From Paralichthys olivaceus (lineage: Eukaryota > Chordata > Actinopteri > Pleuronectiformes > Paralichthyidae), in assembly GCF_024713975.1 (NCBI RefSeq), contig NC_091112.1:9470001-9534000 (forward strand): a DNA stretch of 64,000 bases, in the 5' to 3' direction. Position numbers and translations under genes: made by a program. The notes below the pieces were generated by a model. That model was not told the origin of the DNA, made no database searches, and saw only the letters and a program-made list of their open reading frames with translations. Below, piece by piece: positions 1 through 11,532 of the stretch; the stretch's first letter is position 1; each line of letters begins with the position of its first letter.

Positions 1-404
1 AAAATGTATTTTCTCCTCAGCAAAATACTTCTTTGACGAATGCATTATGGCGTAACCGATCATCTATTATAGATAAAACTTTATAGCTTTATAGTAATGA
101 AAGAAAAATCTAATTTTAACAATGTATCCCTGACATATATAGAACTACCAATTACTCACCACGTGGAATTTTAGCACTTTCTTTGAAAACCACTTTCAGC
201 CCTCGAGGGAAATAATGGACTAACTGCACTTTGCACAATCCAGTCTCTTGTGTTTCCTAACTTGCATCATTCCTTCCCTGGTTCTAATAGTAATTTTTGT
301 AATTAATTTTGTTTCCTATTTTCCTATTTTTTATATTTAGACTCTCACAAATACACTACAAATGCCTTTTGTGTGTGTAAACCTGCCAATTCTGATTCTG
401 TTAT

Positions 405-700
405 AGATAGATACTTTATTAATCCCAGGGACATTTAGGCATCCAGTAGTACACACAAAAGTCAAACACAGTAGTATATATGTATGATAAAAGTGTATAT
501 ATATATATACAGATAAATACAGATTTAAAGATAAGTAACTGAAGCTATATAAAGTTGTGCATTAGACTAACATAGCCTGTAAAATCTTGGTACAGCAGAT
601 GTAGACACCTCAGCTATATACTTTATGAATACTTTACACACACTCTATGACTTTAAAGTATCTATAGTGTCCAGGTGTGAGTATATTTGTTAATGAAGTC
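405..700 (-). repeat. 3' tail of a LINE-like teleost retrotransposon (inverted)
   Basis: The segment opens with a GATA-type run and a 'tactttattaatccc' block. This is the reverse complement of the 'gggattaataaagta' 3' end shared by many teleost non-LTR elements. It continues with AT-rich sequence and ends near 'tgtccaggtgtgag'. No reverse transcriptase frame remains. I recognise the type from memory of fish genomes and cannot name the family. A repeat-library search would settle it. Confidence 0.45.
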
Positions 701-769
701 CCTGCTCCACACAGACGTTTTCTGCCTCTGACCTTTGACTTTACGTCCGGATGCTGAAAATAACGACGG

Positions 770-960
770 TCAGCGAACGCGTGAATCCAGCGCAGGAGCT
801 CGGCGGCGTGTGCGCATGCGCAGCGGCCCGGTCAGCTGACGGTGAGGATCCGTGTTGAAGGATTGAAGACTCGTCTCGATCTGAGCTATGAACCCGAGGC
901 TGCGATCGCTCCACTGAACAGAACCGTGCGGACCGAAGCCTGCAGCCGCTCAACTCACCG
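770..960 (+). promoter_or_regulatory. atp6v1c1: CpG-rich promoter and non-coding first exon of atp6v1c1
   Basis: This is a GC- and CpG-rich island in AT-rich flanks. At 811-822 lies TGCGCATGCGCA, a perfect match to the NRF-1 site. At 831-840 lies GTCAGCTGAC, a palindromic E-box that differs from the TFEB/CLEAR element GTCACGTGAC only in its two central bases. A non-coding exon probably ends at 960, where 'gtgagtgcg' makes a strong donor. The matching acceptor is at 1851-1852, so the start codon lies 32 bases into exon 2. The transcription start itself is not visible. Confidence 0.6.
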
Positions 961-1217
961 GTGAGTGCGACCACACACACACGTTCACGACGTCGTGACG
1001 GCGACAGACTGCGACAAAAACAAGCTCGTGTCCTCAGCAGGATGCTAACAGGGTCTAAACACGCAGCAGCAGCAGCAGGTTTATTTGTTTATTTACGTGC
1101 TTTCTGTCTCTGATTTTCATTTAGAGGACGATCAACAAAACTGATCTGAACAACAGCAGCAAGCTTGTGTGTTGGTGTTTGTTCGTGTTAACGATGAGCT
1201 GGATCAGTGTTTAGCCA

Positions 1218-1218
<1 letters not shown>

Positions 1219-1257
<39 letters not shown>
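1219..1257 (+). repeat. (CA)n microsatellite
   Basis: Uninterrupted CA dinucleotides, about 19 copies, in the first intron of atp6v1c1, which is otherwise featureless. Confidence 0.95.
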
Positions 1258-1259
<2 letters not shown>

Positions 1260-1435
1260 ATCATATGACAGTCAATCAGCAGACACGGAGACACGTCTGT
1301 CCCTGTTGTCTTGATGCAATCAGTCAGAGCTGCACTGAGACATGAGAGGAAGTCCTGAAATCTGAGGCAAAGGAAAAGTCAAAAGAGGAACAGAGGCCTT
1401 GGTAATGTGACTCTGACTCATGAAGGTACACTGGT

Positions 1436-1640
1436 GGTCAGTGGTGGGAAAAGTACAACCCTTGTACTAATGTACTAATGATGAATTGTAACGATACTCA
1501 GGAGTAAAACTACTAAACGATTATGTATTAATCAACATGCAGGATGAACCCCTCACTTTTTTTACTATCACATACTGCATTGTATTATTGGGTTTTTATT
1601 ATTGATGCATTAACATAGAATGAGCATTATTATCTTGGTT
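1436..1640 (+). repeat. Possible degenerate dispersed repeat ('agtggtggaaagta' type)
   Basis: The start 'cagtggtgggaaaagtac' and the later 'cttggttaagatggag' resemble a widespread teleost non-autonomous repeat. The match is from memory and degraded. It lies in atp6v1c1 intron 1. Confidence 0.3.
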
Positions 1641-1884
1641 AAGATGGAGTGGGCCTCTGCTATCAAATCTATTGTTGGTGAATCATGTGCTTTGGAATTG
1701 TAGACTTAATAATATTATGTCATAATAACGCATTTGGAAAATCTGTGGTGATGCTGGTTATTTATAAAACCTGACATGAATCCCAGCAGCAGATCAGCAT
1801 CCTGGACAAAAAAGATTTAGAAATCATTTTTCTCTTACCTTCCTGCCGTCAGAGACCCGGTGGAATAAACTCCTGCCAGCAGCC

Positions 1885-4800
1885 ATGACAGAATTCTGGT
1901 TGATCTCTGCTCCGGGGGAGAAGACGTGTCAGCAGACGTGGGACAAGCTGATGGTCGCCACCTCCCGCACCAACAACCTCTCCACCAACAACAAGTTCAA
2001 CATCCCCGACCTCAAGGTTAAACACAGCAGTCCTCTGTAGGAAATGTGTGAGTGAACGGGACAAGAGGCCACGATGGGGCTTTTTTTATAATCTTGTGCT
2101 CCTGTGTCTCTCAGGTTGGAACGCTAGACGTGTTAGTGGGTTTGTCGGATGAGTTGGCTAAACTGGACACCTTTGTGGAGAGGTAAACTTTACAACACGC
2201 TCTTGTTCAGGTTTTGTTTTTGTGATGAATCACATCACATTTTGCTGACTCTTTCTCCTGTCCTCTGATTCCATCCTGTTGATCTCCAACCCTCCTCCTC
2301 ACCCTCATCTTCATCGTCGTGTGTCATGCTCCAGTGTGGTGAAGAAGGTCGCTCAGTACATGGCTGACGTTCTGGAGGACAGCCGAGACAAAGTCCAGGA
2401 GAACCTACTGGCTAATGGAGGTAATCGCGTCAACTTGCTAATTGTCTCTGTGTGTACTTCAGTGTTTTTCATAGCACCTGTGTAAGTGGATGTGATCATT
2501 GCTTTGATTTATATTTTGTGCTCCTTACAGTGGACCTGGTCACCTATATCACCAGATTTCAGTGGGACATGGCTAAATACCCGATCAAACAGTCCCTGAA
2601 AAACATCTCTGAGATCATCTCTAAGGTGTGTTGAAACAAAATCTGATGGATTGTGCACACAGTATGTTTTCTGGTCAGAACAGAAAAAATGCTCCTCAGT
2701 GGAACCGGCCTCTCAACAGCCGCCACCTTCTCCTGTTTGGTTCACAGCAAGGAACTCAGATCGACAACGACCTGAAGGCCAGAGCTTCAGCCTACAACAA
2801 CCTGAAGGGAAATCTGCAGAACCTGGAGAGGAAGAACGCGTACGTAAAACACTTATTAGAAAATAGATGGAGAGTATCCCTTGCATGTTTGTTTTCCATT
2901 TACATTTTTGCCTTCATAATATATCATTCTCTTCTTTGGTGATTCAGAGTTTTACAGAAGATCAAATTTCTTTATACGTGGCCTTGAATCTAATTGTGTC
3001 AAAAGTAAAATACTGTTTCCCTTCTCAATTTAATAATGATTATAATAAATAAAATTACAACCGAAGATGAGATTAAAATATTTACTGAAGGTTGTGTAAA
3101 GAGATGTTTCTCATGTTTCCTGTGTGTTGTCATGTGTTGTCCTGTAGGGGGAGCTTGTTGACCAGGAGTCTGGCGGACATAGTGAAGAAGGAGGACTTTG
3201 TACTGGACTCAGAGTATCTGATTACGATGCTGGTGGTCGTCCCTAAGTAAGTGCACCCACGTCACTATTTGTACATTCAATATGAAGACTGTTTTGTTTT
3301 AATGATTTCCTGAAGTAGTTTTGTTTTTATAACATAATGTGCGTTACATGCAGCAAACCGACAATCATATGAAATGCATCAGCACACATGCATCTTCTTT
3401 AAATTAGTCTTTTATTTTTTTGAGATCGGCCCTAAAATTCCATGTTCAAATATAAAATCCGTTGCTGTCATCTTTTCCTCTCCTCCCTCATCAGGACGAG
3501 CTACACTGATTGGCAGAAGATGTATGAAACGCTGGCTGAGATGGTTGTACCTCGCTCCACGAAGTAAGGATCACTAGAGGAGTCACTTCTCATTTGCTAC
3601 AGGAAGAAGACAAAAGCTCTATTTGATTTATTTGTCTTTAACTGACAAAAACTTTGCCAAAGATAAAGGACATTCCTGTTGTCGCTAATCAATCTTTTAT
3701 CTCCATCGGTTGGTTTGACCCCTCCTCTCGCTCCCTCGCCGCTCTCCTCTCTTGACTCATACTAAAATGGGCCACATTACACACTTGACCTGCAAAAAGC
3801 AATCGAATCATATTCGAATAGGAAACATAATGCGGTTGATCTGTAGAAAGTAATTGACCTTTTGCCAACATGAGCAGATGATTTGAGACATCAGGATGGA
3901 CACGGGTCAGTGGGATGTGGTAACCTAGCAACCTATATCTTCAGAACTGATACTGAGCACTATCTAAGGATGTGACTTGGAAACAGGACACTTCCCAGGA
4001 TCCCTGAGAGAAATCTAGAGTCGTGAGGACGTTTGTCAAATTGTTTTCCTGAAATTTAACATAAGCTCCACAACTAGATAAGAATAAGTAGTAAAGTATA
4101 ATAGTTTATTTTATATAGAATATTTACATATGTATAAGTATTCCTGGGGTCTTGTCATTTGCAATGTGCTATATCTGATACGGTTGCTGTGCTAAAACAT
4201 AGCTATAGTACAAATGGATGGTAGTAATGTGATGCCTCTAACCGACGGTACAGATGGAGGCTGTAGTTTGGTTTATAAAGTGTTCAGAGAGCCTGTGTGA
4301 TATTTCTCTTCTAACAAATACTGCTGATTTGTGTGATGTGTGTTCCAGTTCTCATGCTGCTCTGTCTCCCTGTGTCCTCTCCTCTTCCAGGCTCCTGTTC
4401 GAAGACCACGACAGCGGCCTGTTCAGCGTCACTCTCTTCAGGAAGGCTGTGGACGACTTCAAACACAAGGCCAGAGAAAACAAGTAAATGACCCCACTTA
4501 ACTTTCATCATAACAATGTGACCGGTGCAAAGAGTCAATGTGGGGTTCTGCTTTTAGCCTTTTGTTTTCAAAGCTGATTTTTCTTTCTACTGTTTTCTGT
4601 GATTGATGTTCGATTACCATTAAGATAGAAGTACATGCATGTGTGTGTCTGTCTGTCTGTCTGTAGTCGTAATCTGTTTGCTGACATCTGATTGCCAACT
4701 CTCTGCTGTGTGTCCTGACCCAGGTTTACAGTGCGTGATTTCCAGTACAATGAGGAGGAAATGAAGGCAGACAAAGAAGAAATGACCCGTTTGTCCACTG

Positions 4801-5969
4801 ACAAGAAGAAGCAGTTTGTACGCCTCCTGTTTCCCTTTTTTGATTGTTGAAATATGGTCTGTGTGTATGTGTATATATATGTATATATATATATATATAT
4901 ACATATATGTGTATGTGTATATATATATGTGTATGTATGCTTGTTCAGTGTCAGCTCACTGTTGATTGTTGACATCAAGATTCTGACTATTGGCTTTATT
5001 GTGAAAAGACATTATTTGTGTTATTATCAGGTTTAGGTAATCAGAAACATTTGTCTTCATCGAGTTCATATCTGAATGTTGGTGTTTATGTCCATGTGTT
5101 CATTAAGATGCACCTAGAAATGATTGAAGTGCTGTTGCTGTACTTTCAGGGGCCGTTGGTGCGATGGCTGAAAGTGAATTTCAGTGAAGCCTTCATTGCG
5201 TGGATTCACATAAAAGCTCTGCGGGTGTTTGTGGAGTCAGTGTTGAGGTGAGACAGTTGAGACCTTACAGCTAGAGATGCTTGCCAGAGTGCTTCTCTTT
5301 CCATACAGCAAGTGTATGGTTCCATTCATCTGTGCACCTGTCCTGTTGATATGTGTCGTAGATACGGGCTGCCAGTCAACTTCCAGGCCATGTTGCTTCA
5401 GCCCAACAAGAAGAACATGAAGAAGCTGAGGGAGGTGCTGTACGACCTGTACAAACATCTGGACAGCAGTGCTGCCGTCATTGATGTGAGTCTCGTTCAC
5501 ACACACTCTTACAAACATCAGGTTGGTAGGTTCGGTTCTGGCCTGGCCCTTTGCTGCAGGTCTTCCCTGCTTTCACACTTTGACTCTGTCCTATCAATAA
5601 AGGCCACAGTGGCCAAGACTATATATTTATAAATATATAAAACACATTTACTAAATTATTCATTTTAGTTGTTGCCATGGACAAACATCCCACCATACAT
5701 GTTCTTAGCTGGACTTTGCTGTGGGGTTCGTCTGTCATCTTTACTATTTATGCTTTATGATTGACTGGTGTCAAATCTGACTAGAAATAGATTTGATCAA
5801 TATGTGAAAGACATGTTGACATATTGATAAACTGAACATTTGTTTTTACATCTCTTCTTTGTGCCTGCAGGCCTCTATGGACATCCCGGGTCTAAATTTG
5901 AGCCAGCAGGAGTACTACCCCTATGTTTACTACAAGATCGACTGCAACCTGCTGGACTTCAAAGTCTAG
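1885..5969 (+). CDS. atp6v1c1: V-type proton ATPase subunit C 1
   Basis: Subunit C of the peripheral V1 sector joins the stator stalks to the membrane sector. Its reversible release controls V-ATPase assembly, and so acidification of endosomes, lysosomes and other compartments. Coding exons: 1885-2016, 2115-2182, 2335-2420, 2531-2625, 2748-2839, 3148-3246, 3495-3563, 4391-4483, 4724-4817, 5150-5247, 5362-5485, 5871-5969. The phases close exactly to 382 codons plus TAG, the same length as human ATP6V1C1. The N-terminus [11 protein letters not shown] and the C-terminal [14 protein letters not shown] are family hallmarks. There is no insertion of the kind seen in subunit C2, so C1 is the call. 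The ATG follows a splice acceptor at 1852, implying a non-coding exon upstream. Exon 5 begins at a cag with CAA GGA, giving KQGTQ where human has KGVTQ. Teleosts may carry duplicate copies; a or b cannot be assigned. Confidence 0.97.
4861..4938 (+). repeat. Mixed TA/TG simple repeat
   Basis: Alternating TA and TG dinucleotides in atp6v1c1 intron 9. They create spurious Tyr/Ile/Val and Thr/His reading frames on both strands. Confidence 0.9.
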
Positions 5970-6730
5970 ATTCATCACCATCATCGTCATCATCATCATA
6001 TACGCAGTAATCTGATGAGCTTTAATTTATTTCCACAACCTCTCTGTTTTTCCTCTCATGTTCTTGGCACATTCCTGAGTGTAAATAGATCAGGTTGTTA
6101 GAAACCAGAGGATTGATTAGTGACAACACGTAAAGTAAAGATAGATCACAGAAGTAAACTTGTCTCCAATCATATCTTCTGTTCTAATATACTTGAATGT
6201 GGTTCCTCTGTCGTCGCTTCCTGTTTGTACCACGCTGTGGAAGTGACCAGCACCGACCAAAACGGTTGACATTCCCTCAACAAAAGTCAAGTTAAAATCC
6301 TGCGTTTTTATTGGCTTCCCCCCCCATCATCCTACTTTATTTAAAGACAGCTGATCAGCTGAAAGACGGGGAGAGAAAAAAATATATGTTAAATATAGTA
6401 TTTATTTAAAGATTCAAAAATCAGTGAATGTGTTTTTGTTTGTTGAGGTTTTGTAGGTGATGTGTTTTTAGCTCCGCGTAAGGAACGTCTGTTTACAAGT
6501 AGATGTTGACCATTGTTTCCTCCCCCTCCAGCTGTGATCCTGTGAAATACTGAAACTGGTAATTTTACAGTATGAAGAAGCAATATGTTTACTGCTTGTT
6601 CGCTCCCTTGATTTCTGTATATGAAGCATTTTAAGAATAATTATGGAAGGTCGATGTGAAAATACTATATTGTCAGTATAATTGAAGATTGAACCACATA
6701 TTTAAAAAATAAATGTGAGAATAAATACTC
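5970..6730 (+). other. atp6v1c1: 3' UTR of atp6v1c1
   Basis: Non-coding sequence after the TAG at 5967-5969. It begins with a CAT-rich run at about 5977-5998 and ends at two overlapping polyadenylation signals near 6708-6725. No other gene is seen in it. Confidence 0.6.
6708..6725 (+). terminator. atp6v1c1: Polyadenylation signals of atp6v1c1
   Basis: Two AATAAA hexamers, at 6708-6713 and 6720-6725, are the first good tandem pair after the stop and give a 3' UTR of about 750 bases. Cleavage would be expected near 6740-6760. Confidence 0.55.
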
Positions 6731-6817
6731 TATGTGAAAAATATCTGGCTTCAGCTCACTTTGTTGTTTTTTTATATTTATAGTCCATCATTTCATAAGT
6801 TATACTTCTTATTGTTT

Positions 6818-7003
6818 GAGGCTGGAGCCGATCCCAGCTGAGCGAGGTGCAGGGCGTTAGATGTCATATCACATGGTCAATATACAGAGACACACAATTA
6901 AAACTTGTACCCACAGGTAGTTTATAGTCTCCAATTAATCTAATGCATGTATTTAAACTGAGGGATGAAGCCAGAAAACTTTGAGAGACCCCACATGAAA
7001 AAC
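6818..7003 (+). repeat. Dispersed teleost repeat ('ggctggagccgatcccagctg' family)
   Basis: A degraded copy of a common fish repeat. It starts at 'gaggctggagccgatccc' and has a middle block near 'gtagtttatagtctccaatt' and a 3' block 'gggatgaagccagaa'. Related copies lie at about 8440-8600 and 61838-61990. Class not determined. Confidence 0.55.
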
Positions 7004-7021
7004 AATCATTTCATAAGAGCC

Positions 7022-7180
7022 TTAAAGGGATAGTTCACTCAAAAATGAAAATTCACTCTATCTACTCACGACTATGCTGATGGAGGGGAGGGTGAAGTGT
7101 TTGAATCCACAAACACTTTTTTAGTTTCAGGGGAAAACTGTTGCAGCCAAATCCAATACAACTGAAGCAAATGGTACATG
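7022..7180 (+). repeat. Single arm of a TTAA-type foldback MITE
   Basis: The sequence from TTAA at 7022 ('ttaaagggatagttcact') to about 7180 matches the left arm of the complete element at 44314-44809 almost base for base, including the 'gttgcagccaaatccaata' block. No opposite arm follows. The segment runs into unrelated sequence and the CA repeat at 7233, so this copy is truncated. Confidence 0.75.
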
Positions 7181-7231
7181 CATCCATGCATTTAGTTTTA
7201 ACAAATAAGGACATATGAGTCTAAAATAAAG

Positions 7232-7232
<1 letters not shown>

Positions 7233-7318
<86 letters not shown>
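7233..7318 (+). repeat. (CA)n microsatellite, 43 units
   Basis: 86 bases of pure CA about 340 bases upstream of the baalc start codon. It produces Val-Cys runs in minus-strand frames that are not genes. Confidence 0.97.
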
Positions 7319-7319
<1 letters not shown>

Positions 7320-7379
7320 CCAATCAGCATTCAGACTGGATGCAGGCTTAACCCCCACCCCCCTGTGATGACGCAGGAA

Positions 7380-7661
7380 GCTGTGGTGTGTGTTCATGCT
7401 GCTCAGCTGTGTGTGTGGAGGGAGGACAGCGGCATCAACCCTCAGCAGCAGCAGCAGCAGCATCATCATCTCCGGCCGATGATGGAGTCGGGTCCACGGG
7501 CAGCGCTGCAGTAGAGGGCAGCAGGAGCAGGAGGAGGAACAGGAGGAGGAGGAGGATGAAGAGGAGGATGATGCCGCGGCTGTGCTGAGACACGAGCCCG
7601 AGCGGCGCTGTGTTCACTCCGTGTCCAGCTGCGGCGTCACCTGCCGTGGATGATTTTCCCG
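7380..7661 (+). promoter_or_regulatory. baalc: Promoter and 5' UTR region of baalc
   Basis: GC content rises sharply here. The region is rich in CAG, GGA and GAT triplets (for example 'cagcagcagcagcagcag' near 7442-7460) and then CpG-rich up to the ATG at 7662. A CRE-like 'tgatgacgca' and an ETS-like 'caggaagc' lie near 7366-7381. No TATA box is evident. The exact transcription start is unknown. Confidence 0.45.
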
Positions 7662-7972
7662 ATGGGTTGCGGAGGGAGTCGGGCGGACGCGATCATCGAG
7701 CCGAGGTACCACGAGAGCTGGACCAGGGAGACGGAGTCGACGTGGCTCACCAACACCGACATAGACACTCCTCTGCCGGTGGCGAACAGTAAGACCCCCC
7801 TCTTTATTTATCTATTTACCTTCACTGTAGGTGCCACAGGCCACATTACACCCAAAATCCATCCTGTGCTGCTCTGTAATACGAGCAAAGATCACAGATA
7901 GGATCCAGTGAACCATTCAAAACACAACTACCCAGCTGTCAACTCCCTGACATGGCAGTTTTGTTGTTATCT

Positions 7973-8020
<48 letters not shown>

Positions 8021-9099
8021 GTGTGTTGTGTGAAATAATCCAGCAACCTTAACTGTGGTCCTTCCAGGTAAAGCTCTGGAGGCCGGTCTGAAAGAGAAGA
8101 GGACGGTGAACACAGGGACCCAGTGTGGGAAGCAGGGCCTCAACACCTCCGGCTCCAACCACCAGAGGAGACCCAGACGCTCCCTGAGTGATGTAGGTGT
8201 CACCTGCAGGTCTGACAGCATGTGACCGTTCTGCTTTTAACACCATCACTGTATTTTTACATAGCTTCAGTCTTGCCCTGCAGAGTCAGACGCAAATTTC
8301 AATAGGAATTTGACTCCAGAATGTACAAAAACACGACAGCTTCCTCATATCGTCTCTAAACTCAGTGGGATAAATGTGCAGAGGTACGATGGAAGCCAGA
8401 TTTCAAAAATATGCATACATCTATACACTTTCTCCAGGGAGAAGCTTGAACCAATCCCAATAGACATTGGGTGAGAGGTGGGGTACAACATGGACAGGTT
8501 GCCAGCAAATAGCAGGGCTGACATGTGGGACTTTTTACAGGGACACACATAAAGACACTCATGCACACACAGAAAAATCTTGAGAGATAAACACACTAAA
8601 GACAATCTGCTCCTAGAATACAAATATATGGGTTTTAACAGAAATGCAATAGAGATTGAAAGACTCTTATTCCACAAGTCTTCGATTCAGATGGGATCTG
8701 TTTTTCAGGATTATGTTACAAATGTTTTTTCGTCCTTTACAAAACTTATATAATAATTCAAAAAGATCTCTAAAGTCAATTCCTTTGGCTGAACAAACAA
8801 CAATTTTCAGAATTGAATTTAACCTTCCACTTATGGGCTTCAACAATTCAATGTTCAGTGACTCAGTGTGGCCTGAGTTGTCCAACTTTGCCCACTCACT
8901 TTCTGTCCAGTCCAGTTAGTTGACATTTAAATGAAGTGACCTTCAAAATCCTACGTCTTTGTTTGTTCTACAGCAAGCTGCTCGTGACTCCAAAAGGAGG
9001 GCGTCAAAGGAGGCCACCGTTGTGTCTAAGGATGGCCAGTCTGTCAACATCAACAGCAGCGAGGAAGCTGAACCCGGCAACGTGTGTGACGAGAGATGA
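7662..9099 (+). CDS. baalc: BAALC, brain and acute leukemia cytoplasmic protein
   Basis: A small membrane-associated neuronal protein; the mammalian family is N-myristoylated and palmitoylated and localises to lipid rafts. Exons: 7662-7788, 8068-8192, 8974-9099, closing to 125 codons plus TGA. The N-terminus MGCGGSRADAIIEPRYHESW carries Gly2 (myristoylation) and Cys3 (palmitoylation) and is nearly identical to the mammalian one, followed by RETESTWLTNTD. The middle is divergent and shorter than in mammals (human is about 145 aa). The C-terminal exon has a basic KRRAS motif, a plausible basophilic-kinase site, then KEATVVSKDGQSVNI, which resembles the human KEVTINVTDSIQ block. The start is chosen for the myristoylation consensus. 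It lies about 1.7 kb downstream of atp6v1c1, as in the human 8q22 neighbourhood. Confidence 0.93.
7977..8019 (+). repeat. (TG)n microsatellite
   Basis: About 21 TG units in baalc intron 1, ending about 50 bases before exon 2. Confidence 0.95.
8440..8600 (+). repeat. Second copy of the dispersed teleost repeat of 6818-7003
   Basis: In baalc intron 2, 'accaatcccaatagacattggg', 'ggtggggtacaacatggacagg' and 'gcagggctgaca' follow the known order of this repeat family. Degraded and non-coding. Confidence 0.5.
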
Positions 9100-11125
9100 A
9101 GAAGAGACGAAACTGTGGGAGGAGAAAAGATTGGCCCAAGCTGTGAGCAGTTTACCAAAAGATGGGAGGGTGGTTTTTACGGATGTGTGCGGATGACGTT
9201 TGCAAGCTCATGACTGCTAAGCTCAGTGATTTACAACAAAAGCACCTACATAATGTCTCCATCCAAAGATCTCGGGATGCTGCATCTTTGCTGTGCCATT
9301 GCGAATGCATGTGAGAAGCAGAGAGTGGTCCACAAACACTCTCACACCGTGTTTTTCTGCCATGCTTACGGTGCCCGGTCAGGGAACGTGTCGCCGTGTG
9401 AAGTCAGTTTTGCGAAAAAGAAAAAAGACCCCACAAGAGCGGGCCGTCCCATATGCACATGATAATCACAATCTGCACATCAAATGTAATCTGTGTGGGG
9501 CCTTCCTCAAGAATTAGCTTCAGTTCTTTGTGCAAGTGTTTTCCTTTCTGCTGCGAATGAAAAACAAAAGTGTGGGAACCAATGATGATGTTTAACCTCA
9601 GTCGATGCTGTAAATGATTTTCATTATAGGACAACCTGAAGTGCTGTTTAAGAATCTTGAAGGCTGAAGGCTATTTTTTCCAGCCTTTGCAGGATAAAGA
9701 AAACAAACACACCCGCATGTGCCTACAATTCATTTTAAATTTGAACTGCTCCCTTGTTCACTTTGAGAAGTTATTTATTTTTCAAACTTTGTTTAGTGCT
9801 GTATTTTTCTCTTACGTCTTCTTTTTATGTGGTATTATTTTACACTTTTTATAACCACAGTGTATTGTAACAATGTGTCATTTGTGTGGCTTATACTGAT
9901 CTGCATGTATCAATCAATCACAAATTGATTCTGCATTGATGACAAATAAGTCTGTGCACAAATATAACATTAACCAGTACACATGATAACAGTTCAAGAT
10001 GGAGCACCAGGTTGTTCTACAGCCACCAGGTGGCGCTGTTGACAAGCTGGCATCTTAATAATGAAGGATCCACAAGAGGACAACAACAAAAGCCTCTCAA
10101 AGAGAACTATTCATTTATTTCTTCAGTTCATCTCTGCTGGAAAGTAAATTAAAGTCAATCTGTTGCTCACGTCTTGTCAGTGTTTTAACATTTGATGATT
10201 GTGTTCTCGCCAAGTGTTCACTGAGATGATGATGATGATGATGATGATGAAACTTTGTTTTTTTTGATGGAAAAGAGAATTTAAACTTTACCAAAAAAGA
10301 TCCTCCACAATTTTCCGTCTTTGTATTAAAATTGTTGTCAGCTTCTGGAGTTGTAGAACCAAAAAAAGTGACATTTGCCATAGTTTCTCATCGGCCACAG
10401 GCAGAGGCTATTTATTAATTATGTTTGTATGGACTTTTATTAATAATGGATGTGTTGGACTCAGATAAATACATTTAGATATACATCTATCCCCTTTTCT
10501 TTTCCCAAGCTCCACAATCACATGAGTTGATTGGAGTAATTTTATTTTTTTGTCTTACATACTAATTCTTACAGCAAGAAGCTGAACCAGGGAAGTTTGT
10601 ATCTACCCATTTAATGTAGGTTAGTTTAAAAACCCCATTGAAAATACAACATGACAATTTAATAGATTGACAAGAAATGTACTTTATTTTAAATTGATTT
10701 TCAGTCTGTGGCTGATGGTGTAATATGGTGAACTAGATTATTAATGACTAATTTGTTCAGTACAATGGTACAATTCATTGATGCTCTGACGAGAGGAACA
10801 GTGCAGTCAGGAGATGGAGCTGTGCTTAGCAAAATGCATGTGGCTCAGTGAGAAGTAGCGGAAGTTGCCCACTTGTGCTGTTGCAGTTATATAACAACAT
10901 TTGTGAATGCAGTGGTGAAATAAGTACACTAAACAACTTTTATCATTTATTTATTTATTAAAATACTCAATTGACATTATCTAATCTGAAATCTGCAAAA
11001 CACACTTAAAAGAAAGAAGAATTCACTGAGCCTGGAGCGAGAATTATCAGCACAAGAGACGCTAAGAGGTAAGAAGACGGATGCAGAATTATGTGCAATA
11101 GATAAATAAATAATAGTGCTAGTAA
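9100..11125 (+). other. 3' UTR of baalc and spacer to spire1
   Basis: No gene is seen between the baalc stop and the spire1 upstream duplication. The first part (to about 9900) is probably baalc 3' UTR, but no canonical AATAAA is found close by, so its end is unknown. A (GAT)n run lies at 10225-10250. The rest is AT-rich with no recognisable element. Confidence 0.5.
10225..10250 (+). repeat. (GAT)n trinucleotide repeat
   Basis: Nearly nine GAT units. On the minus strand they read as a poly-His run, which explains an open frame there that is not a gene. Confidence 0.95.
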
Positions 11126-11532
11126 TACTGCTGTAATCAAGCGCCTCCGAAGGATGCGGCCTCTGAAGGATTTAGACACAGCTATTGTTCGTATTGTTAG
11201 ATAAAGACAATTGACGGGACAGGGGCACCTCAGCTATTACTTTCTTTTGAGGTTACCATGGTAACAATGGATGGCGTGAGTTGGTTTCAACTTCTTTCCC
11301 CTACAAATGGCCCCCGGTGGCTGGATTTGACACTCCGGTTTCACAGTCATCTGTAGTGCTGTAAGCCTCCGAAGGATGCGACCTCTGAAGGACGTGGCCT
11401 CTGAAGGACGTGGCCTCTGAAGGACGTGGCCTCAGAAGGATGGGGCCTCAGAATTTAAACACAGCTGTTGTTAGTATTCTTAGTAAAAGACTAGTTTTTT
11501 AAGACCACTGACAGGACAGGGGCACCTCAGGG
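11126..11532 (+). repeat. Tandem duplication just upstream of spire1, with a 16-bp minisatellite
   Basis: Two copies of one unit lie side by side. Copy 1 runs about 11126-11232 and copy 2 about 11351-11532. Both go from 'gctgtaa...cctccgaaggatgcg' through 'acacagct' to 'gacaggggcacctcag'. Copy 2 contains a 16-bp minisatellite, consensus CCTCTGAAGGACGTGG, at 11366-11454 (five units plus a part). Copy 1 has only two units (11144 onward). Copy 2 ends directly against the CCAAT-box promoter. A related segment (11219-11364) recurs at 15557-15790. Confidence 0.8.
11252..11265 (+). promoter_or_regulatory. Perfect RFX-type X-box
   Basis: GTTACCATGGTAAC is a 14-base palindrome that fits the RFX X-box consensus GTNRCC-N2-RGYAAC without mismatch. 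It lies 552 bases upstream of the spire1 ATG. Its sister at about 15615, inside spire1 intron 1, has one terminal mismatch. Because it sits in a repeated unit it may be a passenger of that repeat. Function is inference. Confidence 0.4.

Noticed and set aside
7127-7469. Cys/Val-repeat proteins on the minus strand
   Set aside because: Products of the CA microsatellite at 7233-7318.
10115-10381. Minus-strand frame with a poly-His run
   Set aside because: The His run is the (GAT)n repeat at 10225-10250. No other protein-like feature.
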